A DNA stretch of 64,000 nucleotides from NCBI GenBank assembly GCA_907163375.1, contig CAJQUW010003430.1, forward strand, positions 213,381 through 277,380. The letters run 5' to 3'. The position numbers and the translations under genes are program-made. The first letter of the stretch is position 1. Each line of letters opens with the position of its first letter. Positions 17,641 to 27,540 of this stretch are shown piece after piece. The DNA is from Prostheceraeus crozeri. Its lineage: Eukaryota; Platyhelminthes; Polycladida; Euryleptidae. Under the pieces are notes generated by a model, which was not told where the DNA came from, did not search any database, and saw only the letters and a list, made by a program, of their open reading frames with translations.

Positions 17641-18578
17641 CTATCCAGAAGTGGAGTTTTACTTACTACTTGTGAAAGAAACATTTAGCCAATCAGACTA
17701 TCAAATCTTCTCATTAAGTTGGCTACGATATCTTGACGATTGTTTTGTGATCTGGAAAGACTCTTTTGGAAATGTGAATAATTTTCTTACATTTATCAAT
17801 ACCTTGAATGACAGTATAACGTTCACTATGGAAATCGATAGAGAAAATTAAAATTTTTTGGACGTACATATCTTTAAAGAAGGCAATAAGATCGAACGAG
17901 ATATTCATTTTAGATCGACAGACAGTCACAACTATCTCCCATTCGGGACACCCAAAACATGTGATACGCAGCATTCCCTACACACTGGCTAGCAGAATTA
18001 ACTCAATTGTCTCTAAATCTGAAATTAAGGATCTCCTATAGTTACAAATGAAAACACGTTTGACAGAGCTTGGTTATCCAGAGCAACTAATACAAGAGGC
18101 CATAAATAAGTGCACTACGATTCGTACGAAACAACCAAATCAGGATAAATCAGTAATCAATTTTGTTCAAACATTTAATCCCAACAACCCAGAAATATAT
18201 AACAGCGTAATTAAGCCTGTTTTCTCAGGGTTGCAGTTAACTGACCCATTTGATAAATGTATGGTCCGAAAATCTTATCGTCAACCTCCATCACTACTCC
18301 GAATATTACGAAAGCAGAAAGATGAATGTGTTGATGGAGTTACAAAATGTGGAGATAAAAAATGTAAGTGCTGTGAATCTATCATAGTAGGGAAAGAATT
18401 CAAATATAAACATGGTGAACAGACGAAAATAATTCACATAAAAACAAACATGACTTGTGATTCCAAAGATCTAATTTATGTGCTAAAATGCCACGGATGC
18501 GAAGCCTTCTTTATATGTGGGACAAACGGGCGATTCTCTTCGATCGAGAGTGCGAGTCCATCGCCAGCAAATAAATGA
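17640..18578 (+). pseudogene. Penelope-like retroelement reverse transcriptase fragment
   Basis: The frame from 17636 carries SLSWLRYLDDCFVIW, the catalytic YLDD-type motif of Penelope-like reverse transcriptases. The next segments (NFLDV, then STDSHNYLPFG) continue after an in-frame stop and a frameshift. The frame from 18048 holds the linker region with KCGDKKCKCCESI and a decayed GIY-YIG start (LIYVLKCHGCEAFFICG). Several stops and shifts show it is dead. It lies in opposite orientation to the GIY-YIG fragment at 21.7 kb. Confidence 0.8.
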
Positions 18579-19454
18579 TTCCTCCTATCGTTCACTACGT
18601 GTTAGTAAACATATCTATGAATGTGCTAGCAATGATCCCCCTTCTATGTTATGACTGTACTTAAACTCCCATCAAACTGTGACCGACTTTATAGAGAAAC
18701 AAAAGAAGAGGTATGTATAAAGATGATGAGTCCTTCTCTAAATAAGCATCCACAGACCAAATGCAATGATAGCAATCTATGACCACCGCCACCGCTATAT
18801 TTTCCTTGTTTTGAATCTATGACACAGATTTTTGATGTATTTTAATTTGCAAATAGGATCATTTAGCCCTTGAGAATCCTGCAAGTCAGGCAGAAACCGG
18901 TTGGGCAGAAATATTTGTGTTTTCTTTTCCTTGCACGCATCCAAGTGTGATTTATTTTATGAATATGTATACGGCATGTAGGCCTAAATATCAAAATAAT
19001 TAAAATAGACAAGGGCAATAAAAAAAATATTATTTCTGATGATATTTCCATTGACTCTTTGTCAAATCTGATCATGTAAAAATATCAAATTTGCTAGATC
19101 TGGCGAAACGGTTCCATAGATGACGGAGTTCATAGGTACGTCACACAGGCACGCACTCACCACGCATACGACGTCTCTAAGAGTGTAAGAATGTTGGTTT
19201 AACTTCGCTACTCCCCATATTCGGGGCTTGGACGCTGCTGACATGTCAAATTTTCATTTGGAGCGTTGTGATCTTTTAGTCCGGATGCCGTTCCTGACGA
19301 CTTCCAACGACACTTTCGGAGCTTGACCTCTGGAACAAAAGATCGCTAGGCCAAGTACTTGCCTTAGCGAACAATGCGTTCCCGTCTAAAAGAACACATA
19401 TCATCGGGTGCATCATTGGTCTACCGGCAATCAAACGAATTTCATAGATATCTA
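18579..19454. other. No gene recognised
   Basis: AT-rich sequence downstream of the dead Penelope-like element. Short frames here have no recognisable content and no conserved partner elsewhere in the window. Confidence 0.6.
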
Positions 19455-20183
19455 TGTCCATCGCTGAGTAGTCTTTAATGGCAAGTGTTACATTCAGGTC
19501 TCACGAATACTCAATTGCGTCGAAGTATCGAGTTGTATGAGATTAGAGCTCGCAATCTGGACTTAAATGTTCAGTTGTAATCACTGTTTTACCCTTTGCA
19601 TGACTAAGCCCGGTGCGAAACGTCGCGTGTTTTTTTTAATATAATTTCTCGATCGTAGAATTTGGAATTTTTGTAATATATTGATATACTTTATGTCTTT
19701 ATGTATTTGTGTAAATGAAACACTACAATGTAATGCAATAATTAACTATGTTTTCAGATCTAATACATATCATTTCGATTTATTCAAGCTAAGGTTCGTT
19801 GTCCACTATTGATAGAAACTTAAACTGGGCATATACTTTATCAACGGAGGCATTACTACAGGGAATGACAATCAAACTTATTGGTGGTCTCTGTGGCAAG
19901 TGCATTACATTGTAGTGTTTCATTTACACAAATACATAAAGACATAAAGTATATCAATATATTACAAAAATTCCAAATTCTACGATCGAGAAATTATATT
20001 AAAAAATACACGCGACGTTTCGCACCGGGCTTAGTCATGCAAAGGGTAAAACAGCGATTACAACTGAATATTTAAGTCCAGATTGCGAGTTCTAATCTCA
20101 TACAACTCGATACTTCGACGCAATTGAGTATTCGTGAGACCTGAATGCAACACTTGCCATTAAAGACTACTCAGCGATGGACT
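19455..20183. repeat. Inverted pair of Penelope-like element tails
   Basis: Arms of about 284 bp (19455-19739 and 19899-20183) are near-perfect inverted copies around a spacer of about 160 bp. Each contains the stretch AAACGTCGCGTGT followed by T-rich sequence; a third, single copy occurs at about 21837-21912 beside the GIY-YIG fragment, which ties the unit to that retroelement family. Confidence 0.75.
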
Positions 20184-21387
20184 AGATTATCTCAGCTTAA
20201 GTGTCTTCGGTCCAGCACCGCTGGTCATTATCAAAGCAATCCTTATAAAACCACCACTTATCATTATCAAACCACCGCTTATACCAACATCAGATATCAT
20301 CACTATGGCCTAAATTATAAATATAAAAATCGAAGCTATGGTCTAGACCATTTTTATTACTACATTTATGACTAAAACATAATATTTTTGATTGCAATTG
20401 GCAACACTTTGATAGTAATTTATAGTATAATGATAACTTTTGGATATAATGGAAAATAAAATGATTTTACTTTTATTCAGATTATTTGTTTTAAATTGTA
20501 AATTTATGGATGAATTTAGTGTCATGGATACCGTCAATAGAAAATGCTATCAAATCAAGAGATCAACAGAGAAGCGAGTTTCTGGTCTTCCTTTCCGATC
20601 CAATCAGTCTTTTAACAACCAATATTGCAGGTAATGAGTGATAATATTCATCTCTAAATAAGACAACTGATGAAGATGTCCTAGATGAATTTTTGTCACT
20701 ACATTATTTTCGTTCATTTTGGCACTTATATTTGACTGAATTGGGATGAGTTATTATTTTGTTTTTTGCTAATTTCGTGTTTCTTTGATGGCGATATTTT
20801 GCCTGATACGATTTCAGCAAGAACAATGAGCTACGATATATTTAACCGGTTATCATAGTCTAAGATGGATATACCGTGCTTCCGGATATTCATGAAATAA
20901 TTGGTATGTATACATTTCTCTACTTATTGTTTTGGAAGTTAATATTTCATTTTGGATGTATATTTGAAAATGTAATTAATTGATAAATGAATGAATAATA
21001 AACGAAATGATCGCTTTTGCATAACTCTCAAGCGATGTATCAGAGTATAACCCGCTATAACTTATTATTTCACCAATCTCCTGGTGTACTCTAGGATTAA
21101 AATAAACAAGATAATTTTTCACATAACCGATGAAATTTTTCCTTTTTTCCCTAAACATCTAGAATTATTTATAACGTCACTCATCAGTATCGCATTTATA
21201 GTATATTCTTTTAAAGAACGTCAGACGAATGTAAACTTTCAATATCGATATGAATAATATAAATATTCTTGCGACATTAAAAAATGAAAGAATAATCTAG
21301 TTGTGTAAAGAAATGCGCTAGTCTACGGCATCCTAGGCATATGTAAACATGGCAAAACAACAACAAATCAACTAGACGTCAAAACGT
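20184..21387. other. AT-rich sequence without recognised gene
   Basis: Frames here are short (about 64 aa at most) and of low complexity. No motif, splice pattern or repeat partner was found. Confidence 0.6.
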
Positions 21388-21586
21388 ATTTTTCATGCGT
21401 GAATCACATATGAATCACGCATTAAAACTACTTTTGCCCTTATAACTTTGACAAATCTGACTTTTGGGCTGAAAGGAAATGAAATTTGATGACGTCGAGT
21501 CATATCGCTTAATATTCTAAGCAATACCATGGGCAGTACGATTGTTTTATTATAAAAACAATACGCGTGTTTCACGCATGAAAAAT
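21388..21586. repeat. MITE-like element with 16-bp terminal inverted repeats
   Basis: ATTTTTCATGCGTGAA at 21388-21403 is exactly inverted at 21571-21586, enclosing 167 bp without coding capacity. Size and ends fit a non-autonomous DNA transposon; a target duplication was not identified. Confidence 0.55.
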
Positions 21587-21603
21587 TTCAGATAAATTAA
21601 TGC

Positions 21604-21804
21604 CTATGCATGCGCGAAACATGCATAAAATGGTGTATGTACATGAAACACGCGTGAATTAACCGTGTCGGGCAACCAGTGATATCTATGAAATTCGTTT
21701 GATTTTGATATGTGTTCTTTTAGACGGGAACGCATTGTTCGCTTGGATTCTCCGATGTACATGTAGAATGAGCTGCACTCTCGACATCGGATAAGGTAGA
21801 CCAC
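21604..21804 (-). pseudogene. GIY-YIG endonuclease fragment (Penelope-like)
   Basis: The frame reads VYLIRCRECSSFYMYIGES and then RSRLKEHI, the core of a GIY-YIG nuclease as found at the C-terminus of Penelope-like elements. It lacks an ATG, has an extra residue pair in the YIG region, and loses the frame after about 45 residues. It is a remnant; the Penelope tail unit at 21837 lies immediately upstream on this strand. Confidence 0.7.
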
Positions 21805-23042
21805 ATGCTTAACAAAGGTGGAAGTCGAAAAAATTGAAACGTCGCGTGTATTTTTTTAATATAATTTCTCGGTCATAGAATTTGGAAATTTTTTTGTAAT
21901 ATATTGATAACTTATTCCGACCGATGAAGTTGAAGGACTTCACTGGATTTGCAATTCGCAATCATAAATGGATACATAAAGTATATTTTCAGGATATTTT
22001 GTAGAAGTAAAAAGCATATTTCTCTGAAATTGAAAAGAAAATCCGAGCCCTACTCATGACTTTATCTAATGATTTGACTTGATATCAAGAAGCATCCGCT
22101 CCTTCCAGCGTGACTCATATTTTATTTCATCTCAGCTATCATTTCATTGTCTCATCTAGAAATTGTAAATAGATATCATCACAAATGTCATGTGCATCAT
22201 AATCTGTATTCATCCATAATTTGTAATCATCATGATAATCAACGTGTTTTCATTTTTGAAAAATAAACGTTTCTGACTTCTATTTGGAGCTAAAAATGAT
22301 TGCAGTGAAACATCGTTCATAACTTCGGGAATAACTTAGGGATCAATTTTAGGTCCTTTTTTGTCACAGTCGGCTCTTTTCCATGTGATGACTTTATAAT
22401 GAATTTTGATGAATCTTGACTTTTAAAAGAACACATAATTGTCGGACACAGTCGACTCAATGAATGGCCATGTTTACACGATATGGAACTAATTCAAGGT
22501 TCATGCAAATGCAAATCTCTCATTATCAAGAAACGTAATTATTAACAAAACCTTGAAAATACCTTCTGTGGGAAATTCTAACCCACCAATGCGCGAGGTG
22601 CCTTCAAAGATTGCTTTTCCATATTTAGGATGCAATTCATGAGGGCTCCAGGCATTGTCCGAGGTTGTTAGTGGCGCCACACAAATGTATGGATCTCCTC
22701 TTTCTTTTTAGTTGCAATTTCTTGTCACTTCATTGGGTCAACGCAAAGTGGGTCAACGTTACTTCGCTGATTGAATTCGGCGTGACAGGAATGTTGCTAA
22801 CTTTTTCGATTTCAATCGTGAAACACTTCCTATTGTCCTTTAAATGAATGCATATAGGCCTATCACTTGTTTCTAGCTTGGCTCGCTTAAAAAGCAAGCA
22901 TAGTTTTGATATGTTTCGAAAACAGTTTTGAAAAAAGCTCCATATTCTAGAAAAAATTACTCTATTGAATTTCTTTGAAAAATATATATCTTTGTCTCAA
23001 AACTGCACTTGATGCGTTTTCAGATGGATGCATTTGAAACTG
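21805..23042. other. No gene recognised; contains one Penelope tail unit
   Basis: About 21837-21912 repeats the tail unit of 19.6 kb. The rest is AT-rich, with only short frames and no recognisable protein. Confidence 0.55.
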
Positions 23043-23301
23043 CACTGTAAACTTTACACCGTTAAAACAGCTAAAATAACCGTCAAGAGTAACAGAAAAG
23101 CTTCACAGAAAACATCCGCAAATATCTGTTAAAATGATGACGTCACCACGTGATGAGTGATGACGTAGCAGTTAAAATCCGCTCATATCGGATGAACAAA
23201 CGTCTGTTTGTGCGGATATTCACAGTTCAGACTGCAAAAAGCCGTGAAACTAATTTAAGTTGTTAACTTTTGCGGATATTTACGGTTTATAGTTCACAGT
23301 G
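23043..23301. repeat. Possible second MITE-like element
   Basis: The ends (CACTGTAAACTTTACACCGT and the inverted form of CACTGTGAACTATAAACCGT) match imperfectly over about 24 bp with roughly four mismatches. The 259-bp interior has repeated TGCGGATATT phrases and TGACGT motifs and no gene. Confidence 0.45.
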
Positions 23302-23399
23302 TGTATTCCAAGCTGTATTATCACCAATTGCTGTGTCTGAAATTCTTTCAATTGCTTGCCGTCAAAAACGGTTATTGCCCATCGCTTCTGCATGTACGT

Positions 23400-24440
23400 A
23401 ATAAGTAGTAATAAAACGGCGAACACTCGACCGGCGCGCCCCCTCTGGAACGACAGAGTGTCGTGGACGGCCGCCGTGGTGCTTCGAGTCTGACTCCCCC
23501 CCTCTGGAACGACAGAGGTCTGTCGTGGTGTGCCGGCCAGGTTGGTCCACGTTCACAAAATGTTCGCTGACGTCCCCCCCCTCGAAAACGACAGAGTGTG
23601 AGACTCGGGTGTGTTGGTCTCGTGTGGGTTGACGTGGCCGACCACCTAGGTTGACGTGGGCGACCGCCTAGGTTGACGTGGGCGACCGCCAAGGTTGACG
23701 TGGGCGACCGTCTAGGTTGTCGTGGTGGAATGGTGAAACGGACTTTAGATTCGTGATCAGCGTAAAATTCTGCATCGGTATGGTGAATTTGAAGTCAATC
23801 GGCGAGAAAAAATGTTTCTTCAAAATTTTGACAGAGTTAAAATGTTGGACGTTTTTGGGCTGTAGCGTCAAAACGAAGCATCGGATGGGAAAACGGAGGC
23901 CAGATTCGGATTCAGCGTGAAATTCTGCATCTGTATGGTGAGTTTCAAGTCAATCGGAGAGAAAAAGTTTCGCTGACGTCCCCCCCCCCTCGGGAGAGCT
24001 CGCTTTGATCTTGGCTTCCAGTGGACAGATTTAGTTGTGCCATAGCTCGTTTGAAAGCTAAGAGTGAGACAAATTCACTGAAAGAATCGGTTTGTTCATA
24101 TCTGTCTTCGTTTAGATGTGAGACGCCATTTAAGATTTTGGGACATTGGCAAAAAACGACAGAGTTAGAATGTTGGACGTTTTGGGCTGTAGAGCCAAAA
24201 CGAAGCATCGGATGGGAAAACGGAGGCCAGATTCGGATTCAGCGTGAAATTCTGCATCGGTATGGTGAATTTGAACGCAATCGGAGAGAAAAAATTTTTC
24301 ATCACAAAATTTTTTCGAAATTAGAATTTTTTCGATGGCTGCCTGCTGTAGAGCCAAAACGAAGCATCGGATGGGAAAACGGAGGCCAGATTCGGATTTA
24401 GCGTCAAATTCTACATAGAAATGGTGTATTTCCAGCTCAA
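23400..24440. repeat. Poly-G/poly-C dispersed repeat block 2
   Basis: Modules shared with 16.3-17.6 and 40.4-44.0 kb, including C-runs of 7-10 bases next to CTCTGGAACGACAGAG and a short tandem phrase (GACGTGGGCGACCG, 23635-23710). The inner part belongs to the left arm of the large palindrome. Confidence 0.75.
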
Positions 24441-24479
24441 TCGGACCTCTAGAATCGGCGATAGAAGCGTTTTAAGTGT

Positions 24480-24570
24480 TTGGATGATGGATATTACGTC
24501 ATCAGCTGATCGCCACACACTAAATAAGCTGGGAACCGAGAGAGACTTGTCATTAAGACGAGAGCGATTG
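24480..24570 (+). promoter_or_regulatory. Possible cassette promoter, left arm
   Basis: A TATA-like CTAAATAAG (about 24520) is followed by AAGACGAG at about 24555, which aligns with the TATA and splice-donor-containing start of the third cassette at 44239-44292. The donor GT is not present here. A TGACGTAA-type site lies just upstream. Confidence 0.35.
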
Positions 24571-24740
24571 TCAGAGGGAGGTCGTCTCTAAGGCGTCAGA
24601 CTTAGAGGTTCGCCAGGAGTTGGCCTTCGTCTCCAGGCCATAAAAGACTCCAAAACTTTAAAGGCTTGTAACTTTGCTTCTACAAGTCCGTTTGACTTGA
24701 TTCAAAAAAGGTTCGGTCGCTATTGACCTGCCCTAAGTGA

Positions 24741-24770
24741 TAGACTACTTATAAAATTTCATAAGTAGTG
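24741..24770 (+). other. Perfect 9-bp hairpin near cassette start
   Basis: ACTACTTAT and ATAAGTAGT flank an 8-nt AT-rich loop. The third cassette has a shorter ACTACT/AGTAGT version at about 44412-44440, so the feature persists despite sequence change. Confidence 0.45.
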
Positions 24771-24929
24771 CTAAAAAGTTGAAAAATTTAAATTCACTAG
24801 TTTTGGAGGTTTTCTGGGGTTTTCGACCCTGCCGAAGTCAATGAAAGCATTTTTAATGATGTCGGAGCCAGTCTTCTCATGGTATAAGCGGCTTTTCACT
24901 GAAAGCGAGCAAGACACGGAGAGTTTTGC

Positions 24930-25140
24930 TGTAATATTCCACTGACAGGGTGTTCCTTCGGGACGGCGGACGATGCCGTAGTGATAAGTGTGGCAAGGGA
25001 GTGTGTCATAGTTTAGACCGTAACCGCTGGGACAACTCATGTCTCATGTTGGGCATTTGACACAGTTCTCAACGTAACACTTTGAACGCCAATCGGTTGA
25101 GTGTTAGCTATCTTGTCATGGGTGGCCTCTAAACATCTCC
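24930..25140 (+). ncRNA. Structured-module candidate A (family A/B/C)
   Basis: Related to modules at 25.6 and 27.1 kb: a TGTAATA start, a GTTCC-TTCG-GGAC hairpin, an ACGGC/GCCGT hairpin with 7-nt loop, then GTTTAGACCG-AACC and CTCATGTTGGG. A minus-strand frame (24771-25040) exists but has no coding pattern. Transcription is unproven. Confidence 0.35.
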
Positions 25141-25173
25141 ATTGCAAAACGCTGGTGAATCAAGCTCTCTACG

Positions 25174-25187
25174 GCTTGCTATCAAGC
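25174..25187 (+). other. GCTATC-loop hairpin (GCTT/AAGC stem)
   Basis: GCTT-GCTATC-AAGC. One of several hairpins sharing the loop GCTATC on different stems in the cassettes. Confidence 0.5.
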
Positions 25188-25226
25188 TGATCAAAGCAAT
25201 AACTTGGGATGTTTCCTCAAGGTTTT

Positions 25227-25500
25227 CAAGTATGCTGAGTTCAAATCTGCTATCAGATTTCAAATTTAACTAAGTCTAAGGCAGCTTTGAGGGGTTAGAT
25301 CCCAGCTACTGTTCACTACCTGTGACTCGGCGTTGCTGTTACCACTTCGGGGCAGTGAGAATGATGTCTTAAGCTGTAAATAGCGGGTATCGGGGAAGAT
25401 CTCTTACTTTCCTAGTGATCAGTACAAGGCCTTCGGGCTGTCGACGGGATCGAGTGCCACTCACTACACTCAAATCTATCATTCCTCACTAAGTGTAAAT
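25227..25500 (+). ncRNA. Structured-module candidate U, left arm
   Basis: A roughly 275-nt unit present four times in the window. It starts with an AAATCT-GCTATC-AGATTT hairpin (25243-25260). ACTGTTCACTA and TAGTGATCAGT can pair over about 100 nt (one mismatch here, perfect in the third cassette), and GGCC-TTCG-GGCT follows. Within the domain a GGGAAG/CTTCCC hairpin of the third cassette becomes GGGAAG/CTTTCC here, keeping pairing through G-U. These suggest a structured RNA; a pol III B-box-like GTTCAAATC lies at the start. Confidence 0.45.
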
Positions 25501-25518
25501 TACTGACTATACATTTGT

Positions 25519-25577
25519 CCTGCTATCAGGTTGTTTTGACTTGCTATCTAGTTGAATAGTCTCTTGCTATCAAGAGA
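25519..25577 (+). other. Cluster of three GCTATC-loop hairpins
   Basis: CCT-GCTATC-AGG (25519-25530), ACT-T-GCTATC-T-AGT (25539-25552) and TCTCTT-GCTATC-AAGAGA (25560-25577). The loops agree while the stems differ and stay complementary. Confidence 0.55.
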
Positions 25578-25599
25578 TTCACTTCTGCTCATAAAGCAA

Positions 25600-25800
25600 A
25601 TCATCGCTGTAATACCTCCTTTGCTCGAGCGTTCCTTCGGGACGGCGGGTACTGCCGTAGAGGGATTGTGTTGCACGGGTTGTTCGTCGTTTGTTAGACC
25701 GAAACCTCTGAGCCGTTGCTCATGTTGGGCGTTCGACTTCATACTCAACGTGACTCTTTCTCTCACCAGGTCAGAGTACTTCAGCCATTCGACAAAGGTT
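25600..25800 (+). ncRNA. Structured-module candidate B
   Basis: Same family as modules A and C: TGTAATACCTCC, GTTCC-TTCG-GGAC, ACGGC/GCCGT with a 7-nt loop, TGTTAGACCG-AACC, then CTCATGTTGGG. The frames crossing it on both strands look like shadows. Confidence 0.35.
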
Positions 25801-25955
25801 AGTCTTTATGATATGGAGTAGAGTGAAATGTAATTCATTAGTTGTCCCTTCAATGATTGCTCCCATGATAAACGTTGATGAGACAAATGAAATGATTCTC
25901 ATCTTCCCTTTTCAGTGATTGAAATCTGCTAACACACTACCGTATAATCGTCCAC

Positions 25956-26056
25956 TATGGGGCAAGACGTGATAGAGCCTCCACGCGGTTTGCCCTGGGC
26001 AGTCTTTAGACTGGCGAATACTATCATTAAGTTGAATCTGCTATCAGTCAACTTGA
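25956..26056 (+). other. Stop-proximal structured module M (partial), upstream of 88-aa gene
   Basis: Contains GGGCAA/TTGCCC pairing, CAGTC-TTTA-GACTG, and an AAGTTGA/TCAACTT hairpin around the GCTATC loop (26029-26054). The 5' part of the full module is missing here. Confidence 0.5.
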
Positions 26057-26078
26057 ACGTTGCGTCGCGTTAGAAGGG

Positions 26079-26085
26079 TATATAA
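26079..26085 (+). promoter_or_regulatory. TATA box of the 88-aa gene
   Basis: TATATAA 38 nt before the ATG; preserved at 46679-46685 in the third cassette. The leader between is a TTTCA tandem. Confidence 0.6.
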
Positions 26086-26122
26086 ACCACTACCTCTCAT
26101 TTCATTTCATTTCATTTCAATC

Positions 26123-26389
26123 ATGCAGACGCCGAACAGTCAAGTCAGCTCTCCTCGCGGACCGCAGTTAAGGCCGCGAAATTTATTTGATGAATTTGCT
26201 AGAATAGAGGAGCAAGACAGAGTCCACAACAATCTTGCTCAGATTGGTAATGCGATGACAGCAAGTGTTGTCAATCCAACGGAATGGCGCTACATTCCAC
26301 TTTTCAGTCACATACCAATTAGCGTGGAAGTCGACACTGCTACCAAGGAGAGAGTCAAAGACTCTCTCAGCAGAATCGGTAGGCTGTAA
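26123..26389 (+). CDS. Cassette protein 1 (88 aa), left arm
   Basis: The protein is not recognised. The N-terminus is Ser/Pro/Arg-rich (SSPRGPQLRPRNLFDEF), followed by a probable helix (ARIEEQDRVHNNLAQIG), an aromatic WRYIPLF and a charged C-terminus (TKERVKDSLSRIG). It is identical in the right arm and diverged in the third cassette (46718-46984) without indels or stops; by hand about 13 synonymous and 13 non-synonymous changes, implying a dN/dS of roughly 0.3. I use the first ATG after the TATA box rather than upstream non-ATG starts. Confidence 0.65.
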   Translation: MQTPNSQVSSPRGPQLRPRNLFDEFARIEEQDRVHNNLAQIGNAMTASVVNPTEWRYIPLFSHIPISVEVDTATKERVKDSLSRIGRL

Positions 26390-26400
26390 GATGACGACCC

Positions 26401-26540
26401 CCGAGAACAAACCACCGGCCCTGATAAGGGCCACCATAGGGCAAGACATGACAGAACCTCCACGCGGTTTGCCCTGGGCAGTCTTCAGACTGGCGAATAC
26501 TATCATTAAGTTGAATCTGCTATCAGTCAACTTGAACGTT
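26401..26540 (+). other. Stop-proximal structured module M after the 88-aa gene
   Basis: It begins about 12 nt after the stop. Contains GGGCAA/TTGCCC with an inner ACC/GGT pairing, CAGTC-TTCA-GACTG (26480-26493), and the GCTATC-loop hairpin (26508-26533). It ends before the TATA box of the next gene, so it could be a 3' UTR element or an upstream DNA element. Confidence 0.5.
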
Positions 26541-26605
26541 ATGCAGTCGATTGCTATCCCTGAAGCATTCTGATTCGCTGTTGAGCAATTCATTGTTGAA
26601 AACTC

Positions 26606-26612
26606 TATATAA
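26606..26612 (+). promoter_or_regulatory. TATA box of the 84-aa gene
   Basis: TATATAA 48 nt before the ATG, preserved at 47203-47209 in the third cassette. Confidence 0.6.
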
Positions 26613-26653
26613 GCCAGAAGATTGTAGCGCTTCTCATTCAATTTTAAGTCACG

Positions 26654-26908
26654 ATGGAAGCAACATCTGCTAGCACCATTCCCGTCTTCATCGATGAAGA
26701 CAACGCCATTCCCGACTTCATCATCCTCGACGAGTGGGATGAAGAGGATGAGAAGAAGGGGAAGATTAAGAAGATCATTTGGACGGATGAGGTGTGGACT
26801 CCGAATACCACTCGCATCCGAAAGGTGCCAGATGCACCAGCACGACCTAGGCGGTATAGGGTCTATGACAACCTAACCGTCATACCCATTGACTATTCCA
26901 GCCAATAG
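26654..26908 (+). CDS. Cassette protein 2 (84 aa, acidic), left arm
   Basis: The protein is not recognised. The first half is very acidic (FIDEDNAIPDFIILDEWDEEDEKKGKI), the second basic and conserved (RIRKVPDAPARPRRYRVYDN). Such charge separation is common in small viral regulators and histone-mimic proteins, but nothing specific supports that here. It is identical in the right arm. The third cassette copy (47251-47505) has about 8 synonymous and 11 non-synonymous changes, nearly all in the N-terminal half; the last 30 residues differ at one position only. TATA-driven, single exon. Confidence 0.65.
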   Translation: MEATSASTIPVFIDEDNAIPDFIILDEWDEEDEKKGKIKKIIWTDEVWTPNTTRIRKVPDAPARPRRYRVYDNLTVIPIDYSSQ

Positions 26909-26921
26909 TCAACTTAATTGA

Positions 26922-27064
26922 CACCGAGAACGAACCATCGGCTCTCTTTAGGGCCACCATGGGGCAAGACATGATAGAACCTCCTCGCGGTTTGCCCTAG
27001 GCAGTCTTCAGACTGGCGAATACTATCATTAAGTTGAATCTGCTATCAGTCAACTTGAACGTTG
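26922..27064 (+). other. Stop-proximal structured module M after the 84-aa gene
   Basis: It starts about 14 nt after the stop with CGAGAACGAACCATCGGCTC and carries the same three hairpins, including CAGTC-TTCA-GACTG and the GCTATC loop. Confidence 0.5.
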
Positions 27065-27290
27065 CAAATGAAGTTCGGTGTAATACTTCCTTTCGACGGG
27101 CGTTCCTGTAAAGGGCGGCGGTGAAACCCGTAGCTATGTATACCGCAAGGGACATTCGGCAATGGTCAATCTTGTTAAACCTCTCTGCGTCATGTTTGCA
27201 AGTGATTGCCTCTGTCTCAACGTAGTATGCATTCCCGCCAGGGCGACATTTAGCCAACTGTCGAAGGTTGCCTAAAACTTTCCATTGCAT
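27065..27290 (+). ncRNA. Structured-module candidate C
   Basis: Third member of the A/B/C family: TGTAATACTTCC, GCGTTCC, GGCGG/CCGT pairing, TTGTTAAACC, then CTCAACGT. Nearly identical copies lie at 37414-37639 (inverted) and 47660-47886. A minus-strand frame runs through it into module M; no coding pattern. Confidence 0.35.
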
Positions 27291-27540
27291 ACGTTATGAG
27301 AACCATGAGTTCTACCTGTCTCTATCAATGAGACGAATTGATGAATGGAATGAAATGGGAGGACACTCACGCGCCACACGCAACATAACACACTTCTCTC
27401 TTCCGTAGTCTAACAAGTTCTTTACACATGGATCGCAGTCGATTGCTATCCCTGTATCATGTAAAATATCTAAATTTTATTTAACACTATTTCAGCTACC
27501 ATCATTGCACATATGAAGTGTCATAAGATTTACAAGTTAG
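27291..27540. other. Junction between cassette and array, left
   Basis: Contains GATCGCAGTCGATTGCTATC and a segment (ACAAGTTAGACTA-GCGTTCTAC) that recurs in both arrays' edges and, as a tandem pair, at 48001-48410. No gene. Confidence 0.6.

Noticed and set aside
21604-21804. Functional homing endonuclease
   Set aside because: The GIY-YIG core lacks a start, has an irregular YIG region, and loses the frame; neighbouring tail units tie it to a dead Penelope-like element.
24771-25040. 89-aa minus-strand frame in module A and similar frames in modules B and C
   Set aside because: The shared features between modules are hairpin phrases, not codons, and frames differ between the related modules.
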